IMG/VR virus record: IMGVR_UViG_3300025466_001905
Location: 1 to 64,000 of that record
Origin: a virus
Reading direction: 5' to 3' (one strand)
DNA length: 64,000 bases
Position 1 is the first letter of the stretch, and each line of letters opens with the position of its first letter. Shown in pieces: positions 39,449-49,053 of this stretch. The notes under the pieces were generated by a model, which saw only the letters and a list, made by a program, of their open reading frames with translations, had not been told where the DNA came from and did no database searches. The position numbers were made by a program, and so were the translations under genes.

Positions 39449-40499
39449 ATCCAGGAGTTAGTAAATTGATCTGTTGTTGATAGTAATCAGCATCTGTCCA
39501 GGCATAATCATATGTTGCACAGACATTGCCAGCTTCTATTTTGTATATGTCCAGATACCCACTGAGTATGGGCCACACTTGGCGAAAATCAGTGGTGCCA
39601 AAACTGGATTGTAGTTGCACTTGACCCACTGGGTGATAACCATAGTTGTATTCTGGATTTTGTGCATCAAATCTATTACGATGCAACCAGTCTCTGAATC
39701 CTGACAGCCGTTTGGTGTGCCAAGGGTGAGGACCATGATATACCACATCCTGAGCCCACTCAATATCAAATTCACCTGTGTAGTATTTCAAATGTGTAAT
39801 TGTATCACATACTGCTTGATCAATATCCAGCCCTTTTTCATCCTGATAGACTTCAAACAGAGTTTTTCCAATCTGTGCCCAGTGTAAGTAAACTTCTCCA
39901 AATTTTCTATCATATCTGGTTTCGTCAAATGTTGTCTTGTATTCCTGAGGAAACTCTAATCTTGGTGCATTCAAAAATGTAGTGATTTGACTGGGACGTA
40001 CCCAGTCCGGATCGTCGGCTTGTTTTCGCTGACTCAACATGAGACTTTCGGCTTCATGGCATAGATTATTCAACTGCCTTATAGCAAATTTGGTGTTGTA
40101 ATCTGCACGTTTATACCATTCACTCAATCCCCATACTGTGCCTTGAAGATGTTCAAAATGATTATGCAAATGATTCATTAAATCTTGATTGGGCTCAAGT
40201 CCGTGGCGCAATGCGTTTGGACTGAATATTTCATTTATGACATATTCGTTGACAAAAAACTCATTGATGGTTTTTTTGGCCCAGTTTAACTCTTTGCAAA
40301 TATAGTTGAGATTTCTTAGGCTATTTGGAAAACCCAAAAAACAAAAGTTTTTTTCCAAGTATAGATTTCGTTTTAACAAATCTTGCAAGGCATGGTACCA
40401 ATTGTGTGCCATGGGTGCATCATTGACAGCTATTTCATAGTCAATGGTGTCTTGTTTGTTCAACGGATTGCGTAAAATTACCTTAACTGATTGAATCAT
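39426..40499 (-). CDS. Phage hypothetical protein, 357 residues
   Basis: A 357-residue protein, mostly helical in the first two thirds (LYLEKNFCFLGFPNS, NFCFL) and rich in His, Trp and Tyr towards the end. It has no known catalytic motif. It is embedded between a DUF6065-like gene and the first twitch-type radical SAM gene with overlaps on both sides, so a partner role in that system is possible. Confidence 0.65.
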   Translation of the reverse strand: MIQSVKVILRNPLNKQDTIDYEIAVNDAPMAHNWYHALQDLLKRNLYLEKNFCFLGFPNSLRNLNYICKELNWAKKTINEFFVNEYVINEIFSPNALRHGLEPNQDLMNHLHNHFEHLQGTVWGLSEWYKRADYNTKFAIRQLNNLCHEAESLMLSQRKQADDPDWVRPSQITTFLNAPRLEFPQEYKTTFDETRYDRKFGEVYLHWAQIGKTLFEVYQDEKGLDIDQAVCDTITHLKYYTGEFDIEWAQDVVYHGPHPWHTKRLSGFRDWLHRNRFDAQNPEYNYGYHPVGQVQLQSSFGTTDFRQVWPILSGYLDIYKIEAGNVCATYDYAWTDADYYQQQINLLTPGYDYSSSH

Positions 40500-41772
40500 A
40501 CCACTCCAATATCTCGGGTCTTGATCTTAATATGTCTCTTAGAGTATACCGATCTTGCCTTATTCTTTCTAATTCTATCACTCTAAATTTGCCTTTGAGC
40601 AGTGCAGATTGATATTGGTCTGGCCACTGCTCTTCAAACGTGGGTCGTGTTTTTAATTGCTCAAGTACATCTTTGATTGATCCACTGGTGACCAGTGCCA
40701 GTTGGTCCAACCAAGGATCCAACAATGTTCTTGGCAGTGCCAATGGACTCATAATAATGTCAGGACTAAAACTGAATATTACTTTGGCCAGTATATCCAC
40801 ATCTAACTCTAAGGCCAATGCCTGCATGTTTTCTACTTCAAACATGCCAGGTAATGTGAGTGTAAAGTCCAAGCGCATGTTGCGTCTGTTGCGGCTGAAC
40901 TTTAGACCAGTTCGAAAATTCTGCAAAAACTGTTGGTAATCAAGCCCGGTGCGTATGTACTCACCAATGGCACCAGTGCCGTCAATACTGGCACAGATTT
41001 GCCAGTCTCTCACATGAGACAAAATATCTCTGAACAGGTGTGTTTGTCGATATTCAATCCGGCTTAGATTGGTGTTGTACCGAGCATAAACTTTGGCGCC
41101 ATCTCCAAGATCAACTATGCGTTTCATGTAGCGCCAATGTTGCTCAAACATTAGTGGCTCACCACCAACCCAATATATTTCTTCCACACGGTGCTGCTCC
41201 ACTGCTTCACTGAATTCTTGTTCAATTTGACTGTCTTGAAACTGACTAATGCTAGACCGTACTTCGGGTTTCATCCAGTTATTTTTTGGATTATCCCAAT
41301 GAATCATGTTGTGTTGGCGTTGTTCGCTTTCCCATGCACTGCTCAGCATATCACCACAGGTACGACATTTGAAATTACACAGATTACTGAATCTATAGTC
41401 CCAGCTCACAGGCTGCATGGTAGTGTAGCCAGTTTTGTCAGTGGTATTGATCAACTCTGGATATTTGTGTGCAAAAAGTTGATTGAAATAACTACGATAT
41501 ACGTCTGTATTCAACAATTTATTATTACACACCTGACATTCAGACAGAGTTTCGCCGGCCATCATTCGCCTGCGTACCGAACGCATGTGATCACTGTTCC
41601 AGTGTTGCTCCAGGGTGCTGGGTTTGTAAATTCCAGTTCCGGAACTGGTATCTATGTACTGTTCAAAACTTTGAGCCGGTTCTCTACTGGCACAACACAT
41701 ACGTCTTTCAGTCTGGGGACTGAGGTATGTGTGTGTCCAGGGTGCCATGCATAATGTTTCAGGTTTTAACAT
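40483..41772 (-). CDS. Twitch/SPASM-like radical SAM protein 1
   Basis: A 429-residue enzyme with C132-x3-C136-x2-C139 in SNLCNFKCRTCG. Before it are C8 (LCMAPW), C26-C27 (RRMCCAS) and C79-x2-C82 (ECQVC). Three Cys blocks ahead of the SAM cluster suggest an N-terminal auxiliary cluster domain. IYWVGGEPLM follows, the GGEP motif of SAM binding. Of the five paralogues, it belongs to the CC-type group with 41759 and 43656. Substrate unknown. Confidence 0.85.
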   Translation of the reverse strand: MLKPETLCMAPWTHTYLSPQTERRMCCASREPAQSFEQYIDTSSGTGIYKPSTLEQHWNSDHMRSVRRRMMAGETLSECQVCNNKLLNTDVYRSYFNQLFAHKYPELINTTDKTGYTTMQPVSWDYRFSNLCNFKCRTCGDMLSSAWESEQRQHNMIHWDNPKNNWMKPEVRSSISQFQDSQIEQEFSEAVEQHRVEEIYWVGGEPLMFEQHWRYMKRIVDLGDGAKVYARYNTNLSRIEYRQTHLFRDILSHVRDWQICASIDGTGAIGEYIRTGLDYQQFLQNFRTGLKFSRNRRNMRLDFTLTLPGMFEVENMQALALELDVDILAKVIFSFSPDIIMSPLALPRTLLDPWLDQLALVTSGSIKDVLEQLKTRPTFEEQWPDQYQSALLKGKFRVIELERIRQDRYTLRDILRSRPEILEWYDSIS

Positions 41773-42973
41773 AGGCTATTAATTGTGCCAACTCGGGCTG
41801 AGTTTGGCTTAAATTTTGATTGCGTTTACGGTCAAGATCGGCAATTTTCATTCGCAGTATATTGCCATCAAGACTGACTCCGCGAGTCATAAAATCAATG
41901 ATTTTATAGAATTCTTGTTTGTGCCAGTCATTGACTTGAGCCTGCATGAGTTGCTGTTTGACAGCCATCTTGGCGGCGTCAGGCATGGTACCCACACTGA
42001 AATAGTAAGCTTCGTGCATCATATTCCAATACACAAAATCAAATTGTTGTTGATCGATCCAATTTGCCAATTCTTCAAGATACAACACATTGAATACGTT
42101 TACTGTAGAACAAACTTGCAGTCGGATATTTGCGTAGTGTTCTCTTAGAGTACGAAACCAACCAATGTTTCTACACACTTCTGACCATACAGCATTGGTG
42201 CGTTGGTATTCAAATCTTTCGCCTACATCGTCAATGCTGAATGCAATTTCTACTAATTTAAAATGCTTCCAGATTGTGTCAGCATCTTCAGGATAGTGTG
42301 TGCCATTGGTATTATAATGAATTTCAATGTTGTGGGCTATACCACGATCTACCAGTCCTTGCAACATATCGAAATGCTCTTGAATCATAAATGGCTCACC
42401 ACCTGTGAATTCAATATAGCGTATCTGATTCATGACCTGATCAATTTCTGTCCAAAATTTTAGATTTTCTTTGGGCCATGCACCCTGTTTCAACATTTGA
42501 TAGTGGTGACTAGATTTTTTATCTTCTCCTGGACCAAGATTGGCCAATTCTTCCACTGCATACTGACTACTTGACCATGATCCACAAATACGACATTTGA
42601 GATTACAGATATTACCCAATTTTAAATCTAAAAACATCAAAGGACTAGCATCAGTGGTCCATTGCTGATCGGGCAACATATGCTTGAGTCTATCCAGTGT
42701 GTGCATGCGTTTACTGGTTCTTCCGGCTCGTTCTTCGCGCCAGCATTTTCTACAGGAACTGGGTTGTTTCTGATCTAAAAAGTCTTGTCGCAATTTTTGC
42801 ATGTAGTTGCAGTTTTGAATATCTACAAAACTTGCGGTATTCAAATCAAATTTGACTCCTTGATTGTCAACAATTTCATCTTCGGCCAAACAACACGGGC
42901 GCACTGTGCCAATAGGACTGGTCTCTAAACTGATCCAAGGCAATACGCAAAATTTATCATGTGGTATGTTCAT
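41759..42973 (-). CDS. Twitch/SPASM-like radical SAM protein 2
   Basis: A 404-residue enzyme: C123-x3-C127-x2-C130 in GNICNLKCRICG, with C9 (FCVLPW), C27-C28 (RPCCLA) and C74-x2-C77 ahead. IEFTGGEPFM is the GGEP motif, and YNTNGTHYP the strand-4 segment. It overlaps protein 1 by 14 bases. The N-terminal Cys-x3-W...CC order is the same as in proteins 1 and 3, so they are duplicates of one ancestor. Confidence 0.87.
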   Translation of the reverse strand: MNIPHDKFCVLPWISLETSPIGTVRPCCLAEDEIVDNQGVKFDLNTASFVDIQNCNYMQKLRQDFLDQKQPSSCRKCWREERAGRTSKRMHTLDRLKHMLPDQQWTTDASPLMFLDLKLGNICNLKCRICGSWSSSQYAVEELANLGPGEDKKSSHHYQMLKQGAWPKENLKFWTEIDQVMNQIRYIEFTGGEPFMIQEHFDMLQGLVDRGIAHNIEIHYNTNGTHYPEDADTIWKHFKLVEIAFSIDDVGERFEYQRTNAVWSEVCRNIGWFRTLREHYANIRLQVCSTVNVFNVLYLEELANWIDQQQFDFVYWNMMHEAYYFSVGTMPDAAKMAVKQQLMQAQVNDWHKQEFYKIIDFMTRGVSLDGNILRMKIADLDRKRNQNLSQTQPELAQLIAYVKT

Positions 42974-43659
42974 ATGTGTGTTATAAATCTCTTACTGGTT
43001 TCTTCATAAAAAAACTCTTGTACTATGATCCATTTAGCGAATTCGTCAAACTTCTCGTTGATAACCATTGGAATAGTTATGTTGTTTAGCAAGCACATAG
43101 CATGACACCACGCTAACCAAGGAATATTATTGGAAATATCTATTTTGTTCAATGACCAACAAGTTTTTTTGTAATTATCTACAGATTTCAGTACAAAATC
43201 TATGTTGGCAGTGTAAGATATATTGTATTGATTTAACAACTCAAACACTTGATTGGCAAAATTCACCGGATTTGTAAATATCAAATCAGCATCTATAACA
43301 ATATTGTCAAGATAATCTTTTGCCAATGTACCTGAGCAATCTTGATGCCACCTGGCTTTGTTAGTTAGAGCATAAAATAATTCTGAATTACTCAAACTTT
43401 TTATGTCTAATTCTTTTTTGTACCATTTGTAATACACAGTTAGATAGGTTATAAATTGCGATCTAATTCCTGAAAATGATCCGATTGCATTTTCAAGATT
43501 ATTTTTATGTTTGAGATTAATAGATTTACTGCCTGGATATTTGTGAAAATTATTATTTGTAGGAATTATATCGTAATTTTGAGTTTCCAATGAATAAATT
43601 AAATTGGATAGCCAATGGCCGCCCTGACCACCTGGATATATTATGGTTATTTTATTCAT
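42970..43659 (-). CDS. Sulfotransferase-like P-loop protein
   Basis: A 229-residue protein starting MNKITIIYPGGQGGHWLSNLIYSLE, where PGGQGGHWLSN is the phosphosulfate-type loop. Otherwise it is AT-rich, Asn/Tyr-rich and without known catalytic motifs. It lies between two twitch-type radical SAM genes with four-base overlaps on each side. Compare 313 and 47332. The sulfotransferase reaction is not proven. Confidence 0.65.
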   Translation of the reverse strand: MNKITIIYPGGQGGHWLSNLIYSLETQNYDIIPTNNNFHKYPGSKSINLKHKNNLENAIGSFSGIRSQFITYLTVYYKWYKKELDIKSLSNSELFYALTNKARWHQDCSGTLAKDYLDNIVIDADLIFTNPVNFANQVFELLNQYNISYTANIDFVLKSVDNYKKTCWSLNKIDISNNIPWLAWCHAMCLLNNITIPMVINEKFDEFAKWIIVQEFFYEETSKRFITHI

Positions 43660-44918
43660 TGTAATGCTTGTAATTCTGGAATAATATTTAACATTTGTTC
43701 ATTTCTAATATTATCCAACTCGTGTGTTTTACGCCAGAAAATGTTTATTAACTGTGTGTTGTCTGTGGCAAACATAAATTTAACTGCACTCTCAAACCCT
43801 TGTGTAGCACGACCTAACTGATCTTTGTCTTTTAACCAATTTAAATGTGCAGTGTATTTTTCTTTTAATTTTTGTTTGTACTCTATTGGCGCAATATCAA
43901 TTCTATAATAAGCAGGGTCTTGAAGTATATTTACATTTAAATCTTGTGCTTTAATAAATCCTTGTTCAGTCCAATATCTATGAAAGTCAGGCAAGTGCCA
44001 GGCATTCATCACACTCAGGGTAGGGCTGATATAAAAATCCACATTGGGACACATGGCCAACATTTGTCTACGATTGTTTTCAACGTCTTGCCATACGGTG
44101 CCTTTGCGTATGTATTCTGCTCGTGCACCCATGGCATCTAAACTGGCGCCAACTGCAACACTATTAAATTGCCTCCAATATTCAAACACACTTTGACCTT
44201 TCAAATCCACATGCGTGAAATTTGTATTGTAAATTAATCTAACATCAAAACGTTTGCGACGAACAAGTTCATCCAGTATGTGATAGTGTTCTTCCATCAG
44301 CAATGGCTCGCCACCAGCAAAGTAAATTTGTTCAACATAGTCTATGTGCGGAATTAGTTGTTCCCACATGTCTGTTTCTGTACGACCTGCATAGTTAAGC
44401 ACAGTGTTGCGTTGTTTCCAATCACCTCCGGCCAATTTGGCTTGATCTTGATACCATTGGCTGCTGAAAATATGTCCGCAACTACGGCATTTTAAATTAC
44501 ACAGATTACTAAATCGAATATCCCAGTAGGTCATTTCAAACTTTTCATCAGTGATACGGCCAACATGATGACCATGGTGTTTGTTGGCACTTCTGCGACC
44601 GCTGAAAAATCCAGATTCTTCTTGTTCATAACAACGAGTACAGGTTGCATTGGGAGTTTCTGTCAACATATCCTGACGAAGTTGAGCCATTGGTTTATCG
44701 TGCCATATTTGTTCCAGCGTGTTTTGACGACAATTACCAATCTGACCAACACCCATTTCAGCATGACAACATGGATAAGCTTCGCCAGTGGGATAAGCGT
44801 GTAAATGTATCCAGGGATAGATACAAAAAGTTTTTGACTCTGACAATAAAAACTTTTGTCTCTCACTGAGTTCAACGGGTTTTACCAGATCGCTGGAATT
44901 GTAATTATATTGTGTCAT
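43656..44918 (-). CDS. Twitch/SPASM-like radical SAM protein 3
   Basis: A 420-residue enzyme: C140-x3-C144-x2-C147 in SNLCNLKCRSCG, N-terminal C32 (FCIYPWI), C50-C51 (YPCCHA) and C93-x2-C96 (CTRCYEQEE). IYFAGGEPLL is the GGEP motif. ISPTLSVMN in the later barrel is similar to CSTVNVFN in protein 2. The tail is helical and basic. Confidence 0.87.
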   Translation of the reverse strand: MTQYNYNSSDLVKPVELSERQKFLLSESKTFCIYPWIHLHAYPTGEAYPCCHAEMGVGQIGNCRQNTLEQIWHDKPMAQLRQDMLTETPNATCTRCYEQEESGFFSGRRSANKHHGHHVGRITDEKFEMTYWDIRFSNLCNLKCRSCGHIFSSQWYQDQAKLAGGDWKQRNTVLNYAGRTETDMWEQLIPHIDYVEQIYFAGGEPLLMEEHYHILDELVRRKRFDVRLIYNTNFTHVDLKGQSVFEYWRQFNSVAVGASLDAMGARAEYIRKGTVWQDVENNRRQMLAMCPNVDFYISPTLSVMNAWHLPDFHRYWTEQGFIKAQDLNVNILQDPAYYRIDIAPIEYKQKLKEKYTAHLNWLKDKDQLGRATQGFESAVKFMFATDNTQLINIFWRKTHELDNIRNEQMLNIIPELQALQ

Positions 44919-46269
44919 ACCACTCTGCTAGTGCTGGAAAAGTTGCGCAAAAGTTTTTGCCTCGTCGTTGATCATATTGTGTATAAAAGTTTTTAAAATC
45001 TCGTTGCAGAATAATCTGTGCCATTGCTTGATCATGCGCTTCTGTTACTTCGTCAATATAACTGATTAATCTACTTAATTGATTCCATTCAAATTCTTGC
45101 ATGCCATTTGACATGTCACGATATCTCATTGCAAAGTCAGTTAACCTATTGCTGTATTTCCTACGAAGATACTTTGGCAACACAGTTAACGATTGAAAGC
45201 TAGGAAAGCGTAATATATTCAACGAAAAATTAACTGCATCTGCACCGTACTCTAATTTCCAGTTCATCACACATTCCAAGAAACTATCCAGGCTGTCCAA
45301 ACACAGCGCATTGATTGTGCACATGATATGGATGCCACGGAACTGACCTGAATCCAACAGTCGTTCTACATTGTTGGCCCAGTCATCCCATACCAGTCCG
45401 TCACGGATATATTCTGCTTGTAGATTCATTGATTCGTTACTGGTGTACAGGTCTACTTCTACACCATCAATGGAAGCCAGTAATCGATCAATATCAACAT
45501 CTGTGCCCAAGTTTGAATTGATGGCAAGACGAGTTTTACTTCGACCTTGGTTGGTTTTAAACCAGTCAATCAGCCGCCATGTTTCGGCACTCATCAAAGG
45601 CTCACCGCCGGTTATTCTCAGCTCTTGCAATGTTCTGTGTAGGTCGGATTCCCACCATTCAAAGAAGGCGGTAACGTAGGGATTAATATCGCCATTTCTA
45701 TACAGTTGACTATTCCTGTGATCATGACTAAAGTGGCCACGGCCGTCTGATACGAGCCCCAAATAGGGTCCGTTATTCCTAATGTCTCGAACCCAAGTGC
45801 TACTAAAAGCAGGATTACAATAGCTACATGCAAACTGACATGTACGATCAAAAGCAATTTCCAATGTTTTAAGATCAAAGTCTCGATCAGCTGGCGTAAG
45901 AAATGCATGATTCAAATCCTCTATGGGGTAAATTTTACTTTTGTATACGCGATCACTGATGGGCACCGGAACATCACTTTTGGCATATTTTGGATCCTTG
46001 TACATGTCCTCAATCTTCCAACAGTATTCACAACCTGCAGGACGCTCGCCGCGTTGCATTTGTTCACGCTCTATTTTTTTCTGTTGCGTGTTGTGTATGG
46101 CTTTGGGATTGGTCTGTATCTCATTGACATCAATTGCATGTGGCAGGGGGTGATGACAGCTGGTGGTTTGCCCTGATCCCAACCATATGGTGGCGTTGTA
46201 CCATTTGGCACCACAGAAGCTTGCACTCTTGGTGTCCAATATCTGGTGTTTAAAATCTAGATCATTCAT
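44905..46269 (-). CDS. Twitch/SPASM-like radical SAM protein 4 (SCHH type)
   Basis: A 454-residue enzyme: C144-x3-C148-x2-C151 in RTCQFACSYCNP, with C19 (FCGAKW), C38 followed by HH (TSCHHPLP) and C80-x2-C83 (CEYCWKIED) ahead. FSSTW after the last Cys and RITGGEPLM (GGEP) are shared with protein 5. Protein 4 therefore belongs with 51186 in a second sub-family in which the CC pair is replaced by C followed by H or Y-H. Confidence 0.87.
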   Translation of the reverse strand: MNDLDFKHQILDTKSASFCGAKWYNATIWLGSGQTTSCHHPLPHAIDVNEIQTNPKAIHNTQQKKIEREQMQRGERPAGCEYCWKIEDMYKDPKYAKSDVPVPISDRVYKSKIYPIEDLNHAFLTPADRDFDLKTLEIAFDRTCQFACSYCNPAFSSTWVRDIRNNGPYLGLVSDGRGHFSHDHRNSQLYRNGDINPYVTAFFEWWESDLHRTLQELRITGGEPLMSAETWRLIDWFKTNQGRSKTRLAINSNLGTDVDIDRLLASIDGVEVDLYTSNESMNLQAEYIRDGLVWDDWANNVERLLDSGQFRGIHIMCTINALCLDSLDSFLECVMNWKLEYGADAVNFSLNILRFPSFQSLTVLPKYLRRKYSNRLTDFAMRYRDMSNGMQEFEWNQLSRLISYIDEVTEAHDQAMAQIILQRDFKNFYTQYDQRRGKNFCATFPALAEWYDTI

Positions 46270-47335
46270 TAAATTTGTGTTGTTTTAGAAATTCAAAGAA
46301 GCGATCTGGAAATTCTTTTCTCACTGATAATCGCATTTCTTCAAGATGTTGTTGATTGTACTTACATACATTATAGCATGCATCTAAAAAACTTGCAAGA
46401 TCTTGTTGGCATAAATCTTTTACTACCATTGTAATTCTTTCTAACCTGTCTTGATTGTTATCGATCTGATCAAATGACTCATCAATGACATGTTCAAAAG
46501 TTTGAAATCCTGCATTTTTGATGTCTCTATAATAACCCCGACTCGATGCTGCTATCCAGGGATGTCCTACTGCAATAGGTTTCCAAATTTTTTCTGTTCT
46601 AAAACTGTAAGGGTACACAAACACCGTTTCGGTTACTAGACTAAAGTATGTGTGATTATAGGGCATGGCTTTGATGTATATGTCGCCCCAGCCATCTTTG
46701 GCAAAAAGTTGTGGTTTAACACATTTTTGATCTAGAATACTAATTTTGGTATTAAATCTATCAACTTCGTATTGATCTGACAACAAGTTTATGGGCCCAT
46801 TGCCAGTGTCTAGATTGGACCAAATGGCAGTGTCCAGCAAGGATTTGAGTTTGTCCAGGAGATATCCTCTGTGATATCTTACTCGACCATTCAAGAACAA
46901 AAATTTATAAGGACGGTCTCGAGAGTATTGATCTTGGTATTGTTGTATGGCTTCACGATTTTCAAGATAATCAAGAACTTTGGGTAAAAAATTTTCATAA
47001 TACAATGCTGCATACTCTTCAGGCACATGTCCTCCAGTCAACATCAATATTTTTTTTTGCATTATTAAATCAGTTATCTGCAACTGTTTACAGTGATTAA
47101 CCTGTGTTTCAGACCCCTCAGATGGATTACTGAAGATGACTTTTATTGTGTTATTGTTGACCAAGTTAATTATTTTGGAAGTATTCAGAGTAAATTGATT
47201 TCTTGAAATAACATATACTGCACCTGGCACAAGTTTTTGTTCAGCAACATGTTCTTCAAAATTCCAAAATTCTGCACTGGCCCAGGGCTTTAACAAATCA
47301 TAAACTTCGCAAAATGTATCTAGCACCAGCTTCAT
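46262..47335 (-). CDS. Phage glycosyltransferase-like protein, TEKTF family
   Basis: A 357-residue protein. The family core reads RTEKIWKPIAVGHPW and GFQTFEHVIDESFD, preceded by LVTETVFVYPY. KFLFLNGRVRYHRGYLLDKL in the middle is a likely nucleotide-sugar pocket. It overlaps the radical SAM gene downstream by eight bases and the sulfotransferase-like gene upstream by four. Confidence 0.68.
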   Translation of the reverse strand: MKLVLDTFCEVYDLLKPWASAEFWNFEEHVAEQKLVPGAVYVISRNQFTLNTSKIINLVNNNTIKVIFSNPSEGSETQVNHCKQLQITDLIMQKKILMLTGGHVPEEYAALYYENFLPKVLDYLENREAIQQYQDQYSRDRPYKFLFLNGRVRYHRGYLLDKLKSLLDTAIWSNLDTGNGPINLLSDQYEVDRFNTKISILDQKCVKPQLFAKDGWGDIYIKAMPYNHTYFSLVTETVFVYPYSFRTEKIWKPIAVGHPWIAASSRGYYRDIKNAGFQTFEHVIDESFDQIDNNQDRLERITMVVKDLCQQDLASFLDACYNVCKYNQQHLEEMRLSVRKEFPDRFFEFLKQHKFNE

Positions 47336-47991
47336 GATTGATTTCCTAGCAAGTAATAATATTCAAGATTGATTTGTTGGTATTGCTTGATAAATTCTGA
47401 AATTTCCTGAGATTCAGCAACACCAAGCATATCAGCAACTGCACTGTTCAAATTCCCACTGTATATAGTTTTAAAATTTAAAATGTAATCAACTTGAGTT
47501 TTGTCTACATTATCTATCCACCGTTTGGTATCAGGCACACGAAAAGCAATGCATTCATCTCTAATCAGTTTAGATTGTATAAGATTATCAACATGATAAG
47601 ATGGCCAGTCTGGACCAGCAACTTTGTTGTATTCTTCCTGTGTCCATTGCAAGGTATAAGCTTTCAGTGTTCTAAAAGTTGATATTTGTACAATGTCTGT
47701 GTGATCATAGTCAATCAATACCACTTTGATATTTGGCATCACTGCACGAACACGAGCAAAATCAGCACAATGAGAAAATACCACTGGGTGTTTTGATGCA
47801 GATCCATTCCAGTGATCACCAAATAATTCTATACAGCTGTTACTTCGCCAGATTCCCTGGCCCAAATCATGACAATGCCCAGTGGCAGCAATCTCAGTGG
47901 GACAATCGTGCCCCAAGTATTTGGCTATCACAGTGGACAAAAACATACCACAACTACCTGGTACACAACAAATATAATATTGATTGTTCAT
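47332..47991 (-). CDS. Sulfotransferase-like P-loop protein
   Basis: A 219-residue protein beginning MNNQYYICCVPGSCGMFLSTVIAK, with PGSCGMFLS as the phosphosulfate-type loop, followed by IKVVLIDYDHTDIVQIS, consistent with a second strand near the cofactor. C-terminal helices as in phage sulfotransferase-like proteins. Substrate unknown. Confidence 0.65.
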   Translation of the reverse strand: MNNQYYICCVPGSCGMFLSTVIAKYLGHDCPTEIAATGHCHDLGQGIWRSNSCIELFGDHWNGSASKHPVVFSHCADFARVRAVMPNIKVVLIDYDHTDIVQISTFRTLKAYTLQWTQEEYNKVAGPDWPSYHVDNLIQSKLIRDECIAFRVPDTKRWIDNVDKTQVDYILNFKTIYSGNLNSAVADMLGVAESQEISEFIKQYQQINLEYYYLLGNQS

Positions 47992-47994
47992 AGA

Positions 47995-49053
47995 CTATTC
48001 AAACACATGATTGATTTTGTATTCTTGTTCTTTGGCAAATTCAAAAAAACGTTGTCTGTTATAAATTAGATCTGGCAACATGTCATGATACATTGATAAT
48101 ATGTCTTCTTTTTTCAGTGATACTAGATGTTTTATCACATTGACTATGGCATAGTGAACTTCAAATTCTTTTATGTCTTCAAGTTCTATACCTGGAAAAT
48201 AATGATTAAATGTTTTGAAACCATTTTTTCTGAGCCAAGCATACACTGTGGTCTGACCGTTGATCACAAAAGGCCTTAGACCAATGATTGGTTTTAATGT
48301 TTTTTCAGTTACAAATACTGTGTCCCAGGGATAAAATTCTGTTTCGCTGACAATGTTTAAAAAATGACTACGCCAAATATTCATGTTGCCCAGACTGCAT
48401 AAGTCATAAGGCACTCCGCCGAAACTTTTGTGCTGGGGAAATTTGCCACCGTGAGTATAGTCAGTTGCATCTTCTATGGTCAAGTGGAGATTTGTTTTTT
48501 GACCCAGAGATACATCATAGCTGGCATCATGCTTGCCCAGACTGATTACTCCGTGTTGTTGTAAATTGTGTTCGTGTAAAATTTCTACCATGCGAATACG
48601 ATGAGGCTTGGGTTTTCTGTTGTAATTTAAATACAACAAGCCAACGTCTTGCAAACCCACATCTGCTTCTGTATAGGGAGGAAAATCTTCGAGACACACA
48701 ATAGATGCTGTATTGAATGTGTGCTTGCCGTCGAATGCAGTGCCTATGTAAAATTTTTCTTTGATTTGCAGTTTGTTTTCTAAATCTTGCAACTGTTGCG
48801 GTAACAAGGTCACAGGATCCACTATGCCAATCCAAAATATTCTATCAAAAGTTTTTTGACGATTTATCAAACGATTGATGCTTGACCAGGCTTGGTTACC
48901 AAATTGCGGACCAAACCACGTCAAATTTATCAGTAGATTGTGACCAGATTTGAATTTTTCTTGAATTTGTTTTTTGACAACCCGGTATATACGATGTTCT
49001 TGAGCGCCAAACTGTTCGTCGATAGGAAATTTGACTCCAATTTCAGTGATCAT
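47995..49053 (-). CDS. Phage glycosyltransferase-like protein, TEKTF family (divergent)
   Basis: A 352-residue protein whose family core reads VTEKTLKPIIGLRPF and NGFKTFNHYFPGIEL, so the final D-x-S-Y-D is replaced by another sequence. It also has IVSETEFYPWDTVF just before. It overlaps the gmd gene by 11 bases, a plausible sign that the two act on the same sugar, for example transfer of a GDP-mannose-derived deoxysugar. Confidence 0.67.
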   Translation of the reverse strand: MITEIGVKFPIDEQFGAQEHRIYRVVKKQIQEKFKSGHNLLINLTWFGPQFGNQAWSSINRLINRQKTFDRIFWIGIVDPVTLLPQQLQDLENKLQIKEKFYIGTAFDGKHTFNTASIVCLEDFPPYTEADVGLQDVGLLYLNYNRKPKPHRIRMVEILHEHNLQQHGVISLGKHDASYDVSLGQKTNLHLTIEDATDYTHGGKFPQHKSFGGVPYDLCSLGNMNIWRSHFLNIVSETEFYPWDTVFVTEKTLKPIIGLRPFVINGQTTVYAWLRKNGFKTFNHYFPGIELEDIKEFEVHYAIVNVIKHLVSLKKEDILSMYHDMLPDLIYNRQRFFEFAKEQEYKINHVFE

